Made by a program: the position numbers and the translations under genes
In this document: positions 26,041-36,071 of the stretch, one piece after another
Position numbering within the stretch: position 1 is the stretch's first letter
How the letters are laid out: the number at the start of each line of letters is the position of its first letter
Notes under the pieces: generated by a model
The model's database searches: none
Told to the model about the DNA's origin: nothing
The model's input: the letters and a program-made list of their open reading frames with translations, nothing else
From: Novosphingobium endophyticum
Lineage (GTDB): Bacteria > Pseudomonadota > Alphaproteobacteria > Sphingomonadales > Sphingomonadaceae
Reading direction: 5' to 3'
Length of the DNA: 64,000 bases
Assembly: GCF_014640675.1 (NCBI RefSeq)
Contig: NZ_BMHK01000015.1
Location: 1 to 64,000 of the forward strand

Positions 26041-28360
26041 CGACGGCACGCATCGACAGTGGTTCCATCGCGCGCATGGCCCGCACGGCGTCCGGGCGGT
26101 CCGCGTCTTCGAGGCGCTTCATGTCGGCCAGCCCAAGCAGATAGGACAGGGTCGATTCCGCACCCCGGTTTTCGTTGGCGCGGTCGGGATGAAGCCCGTC
26201 GCGGCAACTCCCGGTTGCGATATCGACCAGATCGACAGCCAGATCGTTCGCGCCGAGGTACCAGTCGAAGGCGCGCTTCGCCTCCCTTCGCCACGGAAAA
26301 TCGGGATCGACGCCTTGCGCCGCGGCACAGGCGGCAATCGTTGCACAGGCTTCCAGCGGCTGTTGATCGAAAGGCCGCGGCATGCTGCGAAGCTGCAGGA
26401 AACCGTGCGAACCGACTGGCCTGAAATGTCCCTGCGGCGCGGTTTGCATCGCAATGAGCCAACCCAGGCTGCGCAGCCCGGCATCCACGAGATTGGGTGC
26501 GCCGATTGCTGCACCCGTGACGATCAGCGATTGGGACAGCCGTGCGTTGTCATAGCTCAGGGAACCCTCGAACCATGTCCACTCCGGGGATTCGTTTGCC
26601 CGCAGCAGGCCCTCCAGACGGCCGGCGAGCTGAACTCGCATCCGGGCAGCCGCGTGATCTTCGGGGTAAGCCGCACAATAGGGAGCGAGCCCGAGCAGCG
26701 TGAACGCCCAAGCGCGCGGGGATGTGAAAGCTGTCACGCTTTCCAGCGCTTCGCGGAAGAGCCCCTTCGCCCAGCGCGCACGTCCCGGCGCACCGGCACG
26801 TGCGCTATAGCTGCCGAGTGCCCAAAGCGTGCGCCCGTGGCTGTCTTCCGATCCCGCGGGCTCCAGCCATTGCCGGTTAAAACCCATGAAGTTGCGAAAG
26901 CGCCGGTTGTCGGGATTCCAGCCATGCTGGATAAAGGCCGCAAATGTCGATGACAGCCGGTCGGCAAGGAGCGCATCTGGACCGCTGGCAAGGTTGCAGC
27001 ACAGCAGCAGCGCCCGTGCATTATCGTCGATGCAATATCCGTGGTCGCGGTCCGGGATGGCATGGACAGCATGCTGGAAAATGCCGGTATCGTCGCACAT
27101 GGCGGTAAAATGCTCGATGGCCATGGCCGGAAGCGCTGAGGGGAGCATTCCGCGCACGATGTCTGGGACGAGACCGGACGGCTCCGGCCTGTCGCTTGTC
27201 ACAAGCCTGCCCTCCCGGCAGGCCGTGCGAAAGCTCGCGGCATAACGAAGCGCGGTATTGGCCCATGTCATCGGACGGCTGGCGGCATAGGCCTTGCGGC
27301 CCATCGCCAGACGCTTCGTCTCGTCGCCCAGGAGGGCCGCGATCGCCGGCCCGAAGCCGGCGGGATTGTCGAACGGGACCAGCACACCCGATCCGTCCGC
27401 CAGCAGTTCGGCGGCATGCCAATAGGGCGTGGAGACGACTGGACGGCCCACACCATGCGAATAGGCCAGGGTGCCCGACGTCATTTGCGATACCCCCAGA
27501 TAGGGCGTGGCATAGACATCGCACATGGCGATGTGCTCCAGCAGTTCTGGGCGATCGACGAAACGGTTGATGAAAACGACATGGTCGTCGAGGCCAAGCT
27601 CACGAACCCGGTCCGTCAGGCTGTCGCGATAACGCTCCCCCTCTTCGGCGTGCAATACCGGATGGGTAGCGCCCATCACCACATAAGCCACGTCAGGGGA
27701 TCGCTTGACGATTTCCGGCATTGCCTCGATTATCGTCTCGATGCCCTTGTTCGGGCTGATGAGCCCGAAGGTCAGGATGACCCTGCGCCCGGCAAAACCC
27801 AGCCGCTCCTTCGCGTCCCGTGACGAAGCGAGCGGAACATCGGGAATGCCGTGCCCGATGATATCGATCCGGTCCGGATCGGCGCCATAGGTTTCGATCA
27901 GTATCTCTCGGGCCTTGCGGGCCATGACGATCACGCGAGTGGAGGCTGCGATGATGGCGTCCATGACCCGGCGCTGCGTCGCATCCGGCCGGTCGAGCAC
28001 CGTATGCAATGTGGTGACAAGCGGAGCGTCGAGCCGCGCGATCAGGTCAAGGATGAGCGTGCCCGCGTCACCGCCAAAGATGCCGTACTCATGCTGCAGG
28101 CAGACAAGGTCGAACCCTTCACGGTTGATGAAATCGGCGCCTTCCCGGTAATCGCCGGCTTCCTCCTGCCGGATCGTCTTTCCGACGATTGAGGGAAAAG
28201 CGTGGTTCCCGCCCGGCTCGCACATCGCGACAATCGTCGTTTCGGCGATCTCGTCGAGGGCTCCGACCGCGAGTTCCAGATCGGTGGTGAAGGTCGCTAT
28301 GCCGCAGCGGCGCGGAAGGGCATTCCCGATAAAAGCAACCCGGAGCGAGGGCGTGTGCAA
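26033..28360 (-). CDS. GT4 glycosyltransferase fused to an alpha-helical barrel domain
   Basis: Residues 1-390 form a GT-B glycosyltransferase of family 4 (LRVAFIGNALPRRCGIATFT at the start, LTFGLISPNKGIETIIEAMP, and the donor-site region TPYLGVSQMTSGTLAYSHGVG). Residues about 400-775 form an alpha/alpha-barrel-like domain with DRDHGYCIDDNARALLLCC and TWFEGSLSYDNARLSQSLI, as in two-domain sugar-processing proteins. It is co-transcribed with the GH130 gene. The pair likely makes and trims a mannose oligosaccharide. Confidence 0.85.
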   Translation of the reverse strand: MHTPSLRVAFIGNALPRRCGIATFTTDLELAVGALDEIAETTIVAMCEPGGNHAFPSIVGKTIRQEEAGDYREGADFINREGFDLVCLQHEYGIFGGDAGTLILDLIARLDAPLVTTLHTVLDRPDATQRRVMDAIIAASTRVIVMARKAREILIETYGADPDRIDIIGHGIPDVPLASSRDAKERLGFAGRRVILTFGLISPNKGIETIIEAMPEIVKRSPDVAYVVMGATHPVLHAEEGERYRDSLTDRVRELGLDDHVVFINRFVDRPELLEHIAMCDVYATPYLGVSQMTSGTLAYSHGVGRPVVSTPYWHAAELLADGSGVLVPFDNPAGFGPAIAALLGDETKRLAMGRKAYAASRPMTWANTALRYAASFRTACREGRLVTSDRPEPSGLVPDIVRGMLPSALPAMAIEHFTAMCDDTGIFQHAVHAIPDRDHGYCIDDNARALLLCCNLASGPDALLADRLSSTFAAFIQHGWNPDNRRFRNFMGFNRQWLEPAGSEDSHGRTLWALGSYSARAGAPGRARWAKGLFREALESVTAFTSPRAWAFTLLGLAPYCAAYPEDHAAARMRVQLAGRLEGLLRANESPEWTWFEGSLSYDNARLSQSLIVTGAAIGAPNLVDAGLRSLGWLIAMQTAPQGHFRPVGSHGFLQLRSMPRPFDQQPLEACATIAACAAAQGVDPDFPWRREAKRAFDWYLGANDLAVDLVDIATGSCRDGLHPDRANENRGAESTLSYLLGLADMKRLEDADRPDAVRAMRAMEPLSMRAVDG

Positions 28361-28366
28361 GCCATC

Positions 28367-28501
28367 TTAGTGCTTGCCTTTCGATTTGACGATCATCTTG
28401 ACCGCGGACGTTTCCTGGACGGCAAGTGCCGAGGGCGGCTTCGGCTTTGCCGCTTTGGGCTTGCGAAGCTCGCGGTTGCTGCGTTTTTGCGATTTGGCCA
28501 T
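28367..28501 (-). CDS. Small lysine-rich protein
   Basis: The 44-residue product starts MAKSQKRSNRELRKPKAAKP and ends KMIVKSKGKH. Short, very basic proteins with this start are widespread in Alphaproteobacteria and may bind nucleic acid; no function is assigned. GGAG lies 11 bases upstream of the chosen ATG. It sits immediately upstream of the GT4 gene and may be the first gene of that unit. Confidence 0.6.
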   Translation of the reverse strand: MAKSQKRSNRELRKPKAAKPKPPSALAVQETSAVKMIVKSKGKH

Positions 28502-28570
28502 TTCAGTGGGCTCCATCTTGGTTGTGCCGGATCGAGAGATCGGCGGAAGGCCGCAGTCGGGAAGAAGCAA

Positions 28571-28747
28571 TCAGCCCCTCGTCGCATTCTGTGGGAAATA
28601 GGGACGGTGACGATAAGCGAATGACCTCAGGCATTGCCCAATACTCTCAATCCGACGTCCGTATTTATTGATCTCCGACGGATCGTTTTTTGCAGAATAA
28701 CCCATCAGCGCAATCTGTTCGTCCTGAAGTAATTGATTGACGCACAT
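28571..28747 (-). CDS. Small hypothetical protein (58 residues)
   Basis: The start at 28747 (MCVNQLLQDEQIALMGYSAK) has an AGGAG site eight bases upstream and is preferred over the longer TTG-started frame to 28909. The product is helical with a basic end. I do not recognise a family with certainty; similar short proteins beginning MCVN-LL occur in sphingomonads. Confidence 0.5.
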   Translation of the reverse strand: MCVNQLLQDEQIALMGYSAKNDPSEINKYGRRIESIGQCLRSFAYRHRPYFPQNATRG

Positions 28748-29270
28748 GGTGTGTGCTCCTGCATCAAGCGAGGGCAAAACTTGTTCCTCTGTCACATGGA
28801 GCTTTTTTGGAATCAGGTGATGGAGGTTCTGTAGCACATGTTTGGAAAATTTTTGCACGAATTCGGGCGCAATATTCGGAATTCGGACCGGTGCCCCACC
28901 GGAGGTCAAGTCATGTGCGCTGTTGCATAACTCGGCCGCAAACAGGGTCCGCGATTGTCACTGCCTGCATCGTGGACACGTGCGGTTATCAGGTCGGCGG
29001 TTTCGGGCAATATTGGCAGGTTGCCTGACAGAGCGAACCGAACCAAGCAGTCAGCCGCAGGAAGACTGACCCCGAGCCCCTTGCTGGAACAGAGGATTGC
29101 GTCGGAACTGATTGCATAACGGCTGATACACCCTATATCAGGCGGGCTTACGTCGCATGCGACGGATATCGGGCCGCCCTCGCGCCCCCCTTGTCCCTTT
29201 CTAGCCTCACAAAGCCGGGATGTGTCGGTGTTGGCCCATGCCCGTCACTCTTGGGACAAAGGATACCCAT
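28748..29270. other. Intergenic region ahead of the cold shock gene
   Basis: No gene is supported. The frame of the preceding small protein stays open to 28909 but without a good start. The right part should contain the promoter and long 5' leader that cold shock genes usually have. Confidence 0.4.
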
Positions 29271-29477
29271 ATGACTATCGGAACCGTAAAATTCTTCAAT
29301 CCTGACAAAGGCTTCGGCTTCATCGCACCGGAAGGTGGCGGGGACGACGCGTTTGTCCACATCTCGGCCGTTGAACGTGCCGGCATGCGTACACTCGATA
29401 AGGACCAGAAAGTGTCCTATGATCTCGAGCGGGATCAGCGCGGCAAGATGTCCGCGGTCAATCTGCAGCCCGCCTGA
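29271..29477 (+). CDS. cspA: CspA-family cold shock protein
   Basis: The 68-residue protein (MTIGTVKFFNPDKGFGFIAP...) is a complete cold shock domain with the RNA-binding motifs KGFGFI and DAFVHIS. Such proteins melt RNA structure during cold or stress. The upstream ATG at 29220 is in frame but would add a 17-residue tail not found in the family. Confidence 0.95.
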   Translation: MTIGTVKFFNPDKGFGFIAPEGGGDDAFVHISAVERAGMRTLDKDQKVSYDLERDQRGKMSAVNLQPA

Positions 29478-29584
29478 ATAAACGGTGCGGTTGGCTACGG
29501 CTGGCCGCACCAATGCCTTTCGGCCTTTTGCATGGCCCGCGGGGCATTCCTCTTCCGCCTGCCCAGCCCCGTAGGAGGCCGAAC

Positions 29585-29794
29585 ATGGCCGAGGCCAAAA
29601 CACGACCTTTCCTTATCGAAAAGGACAGGGACGGAAACTTCCGCCTCTCCTTGCGCAGCACGCGCTACAATTCCCGGGGCTATCCGCTCGTCGAGCTCGA
29701 ACTCCATGAACAGATTTTCAAGACGGCGGCCTCCGCCAAGGCCTTTGCCCGCGACAATTTCGGGGCCCAGGCCGGCGAATACGCCATGAAATAG
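29585..29794 (+). CDS. Small hypothetical protein downstream of cspA
   Basis: The 69-residue product (MAEAKTRPFLIEKDRDGNFR...) has AGGAGG directly upstream of its ATG. It is a mixed alpha/beta protein; the middle reads RYNSRGYPLVELELHEQIFK. It lies 107 bases after the cold shock gene and may share its message. Function unknown. Confidence 0.6.
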   Translation: MAEAKTRPFLIEKDRDGNFRLSLRSTRYNSRGYPLVELELHEQIFKTAASAKAFARDNFGAQAGEYAMK

Positions 29795-30097
29795 CTGGTC
29801 ATCCGTGATAAACCGACAAGCCTCTGATTGCATCCGCCGCAGAGACAGCCGATCCCCTCTGCCAGATCGTCATCGCCTTGGCATCATCCGCTGGTCGAAA
29901 ATTACACTCTTCGCGACGCGGCAAGCTTTCATTTTCGCGTGGCGATGTGAGGCGCGATTGCAGGTTCATGATTTGACGGTTGAGTTCCGACCCACCGTCC
30001 AGGAACCGGTCCGGCCAGAGATGGTGAAAAACGCCGTTGAGGAGCGACACGATCGAAAGGGCCCGGCTGCCATTCCCGCCCGCCAGAAAGCGAGTAC
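29795..30097. other. Intergenic region, no gene seen
   Basis: Short frames on both strands lack ribosome binding sites and protein-like composition. The region separates the cold shock pair from the convergent oxidoreductase gene. Confidence 0.4.
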
Positions 30098-31156
30098 TTA
30101 ACTTGCTCGCAACGCCGGGATCACCTCCCGAGTGAACAGACTGGCTGCGTCACCCCACTCGGGCGGATAAAATCCAGGGCCGACGATGACGAACCGCTCC
30201 AGTCCCGCCTTACGCAGCTTGAGCAGGCGTTCCGTGCAATGATCGGGCGAACCCACGATAGCGAAGCGGCGAACGAAACCGGAGGTGAGCCTGCCGTGAG
30301 TGAGGCGGTTTCGTTCATAGGCGCTGCCGTGCTTGGTCATGTCGTAGCCACTGCGGATCGCATCGTAACTCGATGAATCGTCCGAGCCGCGTGGCCCAGC
30401 AGCCTCCCCTTGCATAACCTGAAAGCGGGCCAATGCCGGGGCCATGCTCATCGCGACCTCGAGGGCGGCGCCGTCATCGGGGTGACAGACCACGATCACC
30501 TGAGCACCGTACGAGACGGCCTCGGCGCTGGCGGCGCGAGCGATGCCGAGCGCCCAGTCGACGCGCTCGACATCGGCCCCGATGCTGAAGGTGACCCGTT
30601 CGGCGATCCGCGCAGCCATGGCGATGACCTTGGGGCCGGTCGCAGCAACATCGAGCGGAACCTTGGCAAACCCATCGGGAAGCCATTTGAGCTTGACCCC
30701 GGTCGGGCGCGCACCGAGTGGCAGCTCTTCAAGAGATGGCTCGTCAACGTGTTCGCCAAGGTGGTCGAAAGGGACCTCCTCGCCTCTCAGCAGAGTCTGG
30801 AGGTTCCGGAGATCCCGCTCGAATCTGCCGAGCCGCGCCGGTGCGAAGCCGAGATAAGCTAGCGCGGAATCGCCGCGGCCGATCCCAAGCACCGCGCGCC
30901 CCCCCGAAACAGCCTGAACCGTCACCGCGCCGTTGGCCGTCACCGCAAGGTTGCGAGTAGTCGGGTTGGTGACCCCCGGTGAGAGCTTGATCCGCGAAGT
31001 CGAAGCTGCCCAAACGCCCATCTGGACGTAGGGGTCGGCACTCAGCGACTGCGAGTCCATGAACATCTGCCCGTCCCAACCCTGGGCCTCGATCGCCTGC
31101 GCGAGCTCGGCAGAACCGCCAGTCGTTGTTCCGCCGGCGCGCCAGATTTCCAACAT
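30098..31156 (-). CDS. Luciferase-like (LLM) flavin- or F420-dependent oxidoreductase
   Basis: The 352-residue TIM-barrel protein fits the bacterial luciferase-like family: an N-terminal strand MLEIWRAGGTT, RIKLSPGVTNPTTRNLAVTA (the usual LGTGV-type segment), and GRAVLGIGRGDSALAYLGFAP with the nucleotide-binding GxGxGDS. The C-terminal part holds VGSPDHCTERLLKLRKAG. Members oxidise or reduce small molecules with FMNH2 or F420. It is divergent from an amidohydrolase gene; together they could degrade one substrate, but which is not visible. Confidence 0.85.
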   Translation of the reverse strand: MLEIWRAGGTTTGGSAELAQAIEAQGWDGQMFMDSQSLSADPYVQMGVWAASTSRIKLSPGVTNPTTRNLAVTANGAVTVQAVSGGRAVLGIGRGDSALAYLGFAPARLGRFERDLRNLQTLLRGEEVPFDHLGEHVDEPSLEELPLGARPTGVKLKWLPDGFAKVPLDVAATGPKVIAMAARIAERVTFSIGADVERVDWALGIARAASAEAVSYGAQVIVVCHPDDGAALEVAMSMAPALARFQVMQGEAAGPRGSDDSSSYDAIRSGYDMTKHGSAYERNRLTHGRLTSGFVRRFAIVGSPDHCTERLLKLRKAGLERFVIVGPGFYPPEWGDAASLFTREVIPALRAS

Positions 31157-31384
31157 TGTCCCTCCATAGCAGCCTCGAAAAGGTCATATAGCGAAGTGCC
31201 GTGCTCAATCGCGAAGCTCGTCAAGCTGGGTTAGCACTTTTCCGATATCGGCGGGTGGTAATCAATCAAGGCGACTGCAGTCTCCGAGATGCGCAGAGAT
31301 GCGAAGGCCTGGTGTTGGCCAAAGGTTCAGATCATGCGATCATCGAACACCGCGACGACGGGACCTCCAGCGGAGGCAACGACA

Positions 31385-32869
31385 ATGAAGTTCTTTTCAG
31401 ATCACGGCGGCGAAGGACTGACGGCGGCCGAAAATCGCGAACCGCGCACACCTCTTCCGGTGCGGATGGTGGCGAGCGATGAATACCTCCCGATCCCGCA
31501 GACGGCAAAGCAACACGAGGCCGAGCAGCGCCTGTATGCGTATGCCGACGGCATCGCCCCCAAGCTCGGGATGAGCCGCCGACGGTTCTTTCAGACTTCC
31601 GCCGGCATGGCTGCGGGCTTCCTGGCGCTGAACGATACCTTCGGTCTGCTGTTCTCGGTCAGTGCCGCCGAGGCGGCAGCTCCCGAGCAAGCCTCCGAGC
31701 GCGCCGGGGCGCTCGCCGATCAGTTCATCATGGATATGCATACGCATTTTCTGCGCGACGACACGCGGCTTACTCAGTTTGTGCGGCTGCGCAAGTGGGT
31801 GGCGGCGAAAGGGTGGAATTCGCAGCTCGCCGAAGGCGGGCAGACCATCGAGGACCTCAAGTTCGACAATTACTTCAAGGAGGTCTTTCTCGACAGCGAT
31901 ACGAAGGTCGCGCTAATCTCGTCTGCCCCTTCCGAGATTCCTGAGGACTGGTTCCTGACCAATCGGCAGATGGCCGATGCGCGCGAGCGGGTCAACGCGA
32001 GCGCGGGCTCAAAGCGCATGATGACCCACGCCATCATCACCCCGGAAAGGCCAGGTTGGCTCGACGATCTCGACGCCGCTCTCGAGCTCAAGCCGGATTC
32101 GCTAAAGGGCTATACGGTTGGCGACAACACCCATAAGGAACTCGCCCGTCATCCTTGGCGCATGGACAGCGAGGAGACCTATCGCGGGTACGAGAAGGCC
32201 GCGGCAGCGGGCATCCGCAACATCTGCGTCCATAAGGGACTCTGGGGTCGGACGATGGACGAGCGCTTCCCGATCCTCGCTCCCTATGCCCGCGTCGGCG
32301 ATGTGGCGCAGGCGGCGAAGGATTGGCCACAGCTCAACTTCATCATCTATCATGCGGGCTACCGCCTCGACGACCCCGGCTGGGCGCTCGCCGAATTCGA
32401 ACGCACCGGGCGCATCGAGTGGGTGACCGATCTGGCCCAAATTCCGGAGAAGCACGGCATCACCAATGTCTATGCCGACCTTGGCCAGATCTTTGCGCAA
32501 ACGTTGATCGCGCAGCCGCGCATCTGCGCGGCTATTATGGGTCAGCTGATAAAGGGGCTCGGCGCGGATCACGTGTGTTGGGGCACCGATGCCGTCTGGA
32601 CCGGATCTCCGCAGTGGCAGATCGAAGGGCTGCGTCGTCTCGAGATTCCCGAAGACATGCAGAAGGCGCACGGGTTCTCGCCGCTCGGGCCTGCAAACGG
32701 AGAGGTGAAGGCCGCGATCTTCGGCCGCAATAACGCGCAGCTCTACGGCTTAGACCTGGCCGAAGCCGAGATGCTGCAGCACGACCGTTTTGCCGTTCAG
32801 AAGCAGCAATATATCGCCGCTGGCGCGGCGCCGTCCAATCGGCGCTATGGTTATGTGCGAAAAGGGTAG
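31385..32869 (+). CDS. Tat-type amidohydrolase (amidohydrolase-2 family)
   Basis: The 494-residue protein has a long 59-residue N-terminal stretch followed by a twin-arginine motif (SRRRFFQTSAGMAAGFLAL) and then an amidohydrolase-2 barrel with metal ligands DMHTHFL, NFIIYHAGYR and CWGTDAVWTG. Such enzymes hydrolyse or decarboxylate cyclic acids using a metal ion. The start at 31385 has GGAGG 11 bases upstream; earlier in-frame starts lack one. A Tat motif this far from the N-terminus is unusual. Confidence 0.8.
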   Translation: MKFFSDHGGEGLTAAENREPRTPLPVRMVASDEYLPIPQTAKQHEAEQRLYAYADGIAPKLGMSRRRFFQTSAGMAAGFLALNDTFGLLFSVSAAEAAAPEQASERAGALADQFIMDMHTHFLRDDTRLTQFVRLRKWVAAKGWNSQLAEGGQTIEDLKFDNYFKEVFLDSDTKVALISSAPSEIPEDWFLTNRQMADARERVNASAGSKRMMTHAIITPERPGWLDDLDAALELKPDSLKGYTVGDNTHKELARHPWRMDSEETYRGYEKAAAAGIRNICVHKGLWGRTMDERFPILAPYARVGDVAQAAKDWPQLNFIIYHAGYRLDDPGWALAEFERTGRIEWVTDLAQIPEKHGITNVYADLGQIFAQTLIAQPRICAAIMGQLIKGLGADHVCWGTDAVWTGSPQWQIEGLRRLEIPEDMQKAHGFSPLGPANGEVKAAIFGRNNAQLYGLDLAEAEMLQHDRFAVQKQQYIAAGAAPSNRRYGYVRKG

Positions 32870-32996
32870 GAGGTCGCGAAGCCTTCCCTCCTCGCATCTC
32901 CGACGCCCCCCGGGTTAATGCCGCGGCTCAATTGTTACAGCGGCTATCTCACAGGTCTCAACGACAGCGGTGTGAGTGACGGGTGGTCCGCAGGTA

Positions 32997-35114
32997 TCAC
33001 CGCTTTGCGCTCTTTCCATCGTTCACATCGTCCCTGGGTTCACCCTTCGTGGTCCGCTGCGCTGCAGCCCTCGCCCCGGCAAGTACCGGCCTGCAATCGG
33101 TCGCCTTGGCATCTCCTATATCGACGAAGGCGATAATCCCGGCAATCGGGCTGGCTGCGGCGGCAAGGCCAAAACCCGCGCCCGCTCGCGCCAACAGCTC
33201 ACCGCTGATGACATCGAGTTTGGGCTCGACGAAATGGCCGCCGATGCCGATTGGCGACTGGCCGGAAAAGAGGCTGAACTTTTTCGAATCGGCGCGGAAG
33301 GCCAGATCCAGCCTTTCGTCGCGGAAGCTGAAACGGCCGGTTCCCAGCATCACGTTCTTGCGCGTGTCGATGAGGATGGGATCCGCCGTCGCGATTCCGT
33401 CCCTCACTGTAAAAGCTATCAATCCGCAATTGATCTGTACCGGCTCCTTCAGCTTCTTCTCAAACATCTTCTGCACAAAGGTGCCGATATCCAGTTCCGA
33501 CAGCTCGGTATTGCGGGTCCACATTTTTCCCTTGGGCAGGATGACCGCGAGGCGGCCGGTAGAGCTTGCCAGTGACTTGCGGACCGTATTCCCATAGCCC
33601 GTCATCTGCGCGCGCGCCTTTAGCACGCCGGTGGTTCCCGACTGTTCGACGCCCCAGCTGGCGAGCAATCTTCCCATCGGTGTGGGCGACAAGCGCACGT
33701 CATACGTGGTCTTTACCGGCTCCTGACGCGCATTGATCTCGATATCGGACGAAAGCGAACCGCCCGACATGTCGAAGGTCAGCGGAGAAAGGGTCAGCAG
33801 GCTGCGGTCCAAGGTGAGGTCCATGGCAATGTTGGAAGCCGGAAAGCTCTCTGCCCGAACCCGGCGAACCGCGTATTTGACCTTCGCATCGAAATTGCGG
33901 AGCGCCTCTGTGCGAAGCGGGGCATCGGGTAGAACGCGCGGAACACCCCCTTCGCGTTCAACAGTCCCTGCCGCGCCCCTGGCTTCCAGCCGGTCCGGAT
34001 CGTAGCCGATAAATGGCCCCACATCGAGTATATCCAGCACCTGACTCGAAAGATCGGCGTCGAGCAGAAGGCGGTCCTGAGGCAGGGAAATAGTAAGCCG
34101 TCCGGCAAGATCGCTGTCCCCGAAGCGCCCGCGCAGACCGGTGAAGCGCCATTCGTCGCTTTGCTTGGTCAGATGGGATGTGATGCGGTAACGCCGGGTC
34201 TCGGGAATGGCGATGCCCAGGAAATCGAAAAGCCTGCTGAGATTGGGACCGGTCGCAACAACCCGCAAATCTGCCCCCTCGATTTCGGTCGCGCCGGGGA
34301 GCGTACCCGTTACCTCCAGGCTGGTCTTCCCCGATCGGGCCTGCAGCGCCAACTGATTGCGGCCGCCCTGCACGGTTTCGTTGGGGGAAAGCAGGCCGCC
34401 CCGCAGCGTGAAGGCATCACCGCGCAGTGTGCCGCCGCCTGAAAAGCGGATGTCGTTTTCGAAGCGCGTATTGCTTGCCCGCACCGTGTCGATCCGCACC
34501 TCCGCGGCGAGTTGCACGGGCGGGCTGGTATAGCGAAGCACAGTGCCGGCGAGCAGCGCACGGCGGATTCGCGGCAGGTCGAGCGCCTTGCCCTTCCTGT
34601 TCGGATCACCCATTGTCCACGTGTTGCGCAGCCCGTCGTTCGACCATTCGAGAGCCGCCCGTCCATCGACTACCCTCAGCCAGTTGAACCGCCATTCATC
34701 TGAAAACAGAGTGAGCGTTGCAATCCGCGCGTCGATCAATGTCGCATTGAACAGCTGATCGTCCCGCGCCCAGGGCGGATTGGCGATGCTCATGTCCTCG
34801 GCCAGGAACCTGACATTGAAGGGGGCAAAATAGAGCTGGAAATCCCCGCCGACTTCGACCTTGCGCTGGAGCTGGGCCGTGGCGACCCGCTCGAATGGTT
34901 CCTTCAGGAAACTTCCGCGCGTGATGTAGAGAACGGCCCAGAGAAGAAGGACAACACCGATGATGCCGCCCAATATCTTGAGCGCCAGCATTGACCATCG
35001 CCGTCCATTATGGCCGCGCTTCGCATGCGCTGACGCGCTATCCTGTGGCGGCACGCCATCGCCTGCCGGATCGGCCGAGAACCGCGAGTCCTCAAGAGGA
35101 TTGTTGCGATCCAT
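32997..35114 (-). CDS. AsmA family protein
   Basis: The 705-residue protein has a basic cytoplasmic N-terminus, one membrane anchor (LALKILGGIIGVVLLLWAVLYI) and a very long beta-rich periplasmic part with AsmA features: FQLYFAPFNVRFLAEDMSIANPPWA near the start and DIGTFVQKMFEKKLKEPVQI in the C-terminal third. AsmA-like proteins help move lipids to or maintain the outer membrane. The ATG at 35114 is chosen because it follows no signal-breaking extension; 35162 is an alternative. Confidence 0.85.
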   Translation of the reverse strand: MDRNNPLEDSRFSADPAGDGVPPQDSASAHAKRGHNGRRWSMLALKILGGIIGVVLLLWAVLYITRGSFLKEPFERVATAQLQRKVEVGGDFQLYFAPFNVRFLAEDMSIANPPWARDDQLFNATLIDARIATLTLFSDEWRFNWLRVVDGRAALEWSNDGLRNTWTMGDPNRKGKALDLPRIRRALLAGTVLRYTSPPVQLAAEVRIDTVRASNTRFENDIRFSGGGTLRGDAFTLRGGLLSPNETVQGGRNQLALQARSGKTSLEVTGTLPGATEIEGADLRVVATGPNLSRLFDFLGIAIPETRRYRITSHLTKQSDEWRFTGLRGRFGDSDLAGRLTISLPQDRLLLDADLSSQVLDILDVGPFIGYDPDRLEARGAAGTVEREGGVPRVLPDAPLRTEALRNFDAKVKYAVRRVRAESFPASNIAMDLTLDRSLLTLSPLTFDMSGGSLSSDIEINARQEPVKTTYDVRLSPTPMGRLLASWGVEQSGTTGVLKARAQMTGYGNTVRKSLASSTGRLAVILPKGKMWTRNTELSELDIGTFVQKMFEKKLKEPVQINCGLIAFTVRDGIATADPILIDTRKNVMLGTGRFSFRDERLDLAFRADSKKFSLFSGQSPIGIGGHFVEPKLDVISGELLARAGAGFGLAAAASPIAGIIAFVDIGDAKATDCRPVLAGARAAAQRTTKGEPRDDVNDGKSAKR

Positions 35115-35284
35115 GCGCGAGCACAACGATTGACCTGGATGTTTGATCCCGGTCGCGCCCAAGGTTCATGTGCAGGGGTTGTTGTGGCCCTACCGCGATG
35201 CAGCCACTCTCCTCCGGTGCTGAAAGGCCGAGCAGCGCATTTCGCCCTGGGAGGCTTCAGGCTGCCGGGCTGCGCTGAGGCTCA

Positions 35285-35660
35285 TCAAGGCCCGATGTCG
35301 CCACCCGAAGTCCGCAGCCGGTAGGCTTGACGTGATGGAAAGCCGAGAGCAGTCGCGACGCGGTCGTTCCAACCGTACGGATCGGACCGTATCGCCGGCT
35401 CGCCGTCTTGGTCAAACAGCACCGTCTGATAGATGAGCCTGACAGGGATCTCGCGCGGCAGCGCGACGAAAGTTTCCTTGCCGGTCGCACGAGCGCGATG
35501 CCACTCTTCGAGCACACCCTCGTCCCGCGCGAGCATTTCGGCGAAGCCCAGGGCATCCTCCACTCGAACGCATCCATGACTGCGCTGCCGCTGCACTTCC
35601 TGGAACAGGTGTTTGGCGGGCGTGTCGTGGAGGGAGATCCGATGCTCGTTTTTCATGTCG
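35285..35660 (-). pseudogene. C-terminal fragment of an L,D-transpeptidase
   Basis: The frame opens abruptly with KNEHRISLHDTPAKHLFQ and contains the catalytic SHGCVRVEDALGFAEML of YkuD-type L,D-transpeptidases, then a complete C-terminal end. The N-terminal half and signal peptide are missing, so the gene has been cut at about 35660, where unrelated coding sequence on the plus strand begins. Confidence 0.7.
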
Positions 35661-35670
35661 AGCTTGCGAG

Positions 35671-35853
35671 GAGAAGGGTATCAAGCCCGAATGGCAGCCA
35701 CTGCTGGGCGATCTCGACCGCCTTCAGCAGGCGACCATCGAAAAGGACGGCAAGGTCATCACCGTACGCACGCCAACATTCGGAATGGTCGGCTCCGTCT
35801 TCCAGGCTGCAGGCATCGCTCTACCCGCCAACATCCGCGAACACGCCGCCTGA
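35671..35853 (+). pseudogene. C-terminal fragment of an unidentified protein, possibly a transposase
   Basis: The plus strand reads EKGIKPEWQPLLGDLDRLQQ and TPTFGMVGSVFQAAGIALPA to a TGA stop. The composition is protein-like but there is no start. Its position exactly at the break of the L,D-transpeptidase gene suggests it came with an insertion. Family not identified. Confidence 0.35.
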
Positions 35854-36071
35854 TCTCAACTCCGCAGATCGCCGCGCGTGGTGCTAAGAACCACGCCTGT
35901 CATCGTACCTCATTGATACAGAAGACATCTACAACGACAGGTGTTCAAGTCGGGCCTTGCGGCAGGGCATTCAGCTGACCAGTTGCATGCTCGTGGGTCG
36001 GATCGGATCGTGGACGATCGGCAGCTGTCAACGAGCGGGCGAACGGCCGGATTGTCGGCGGCTCTCTCACC

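Noticed and set aside
29799-30050. Minus-strand frame of 83 codons
   Set aside because: No ribosome binding site and no protein-like pattern; left as intergenic.
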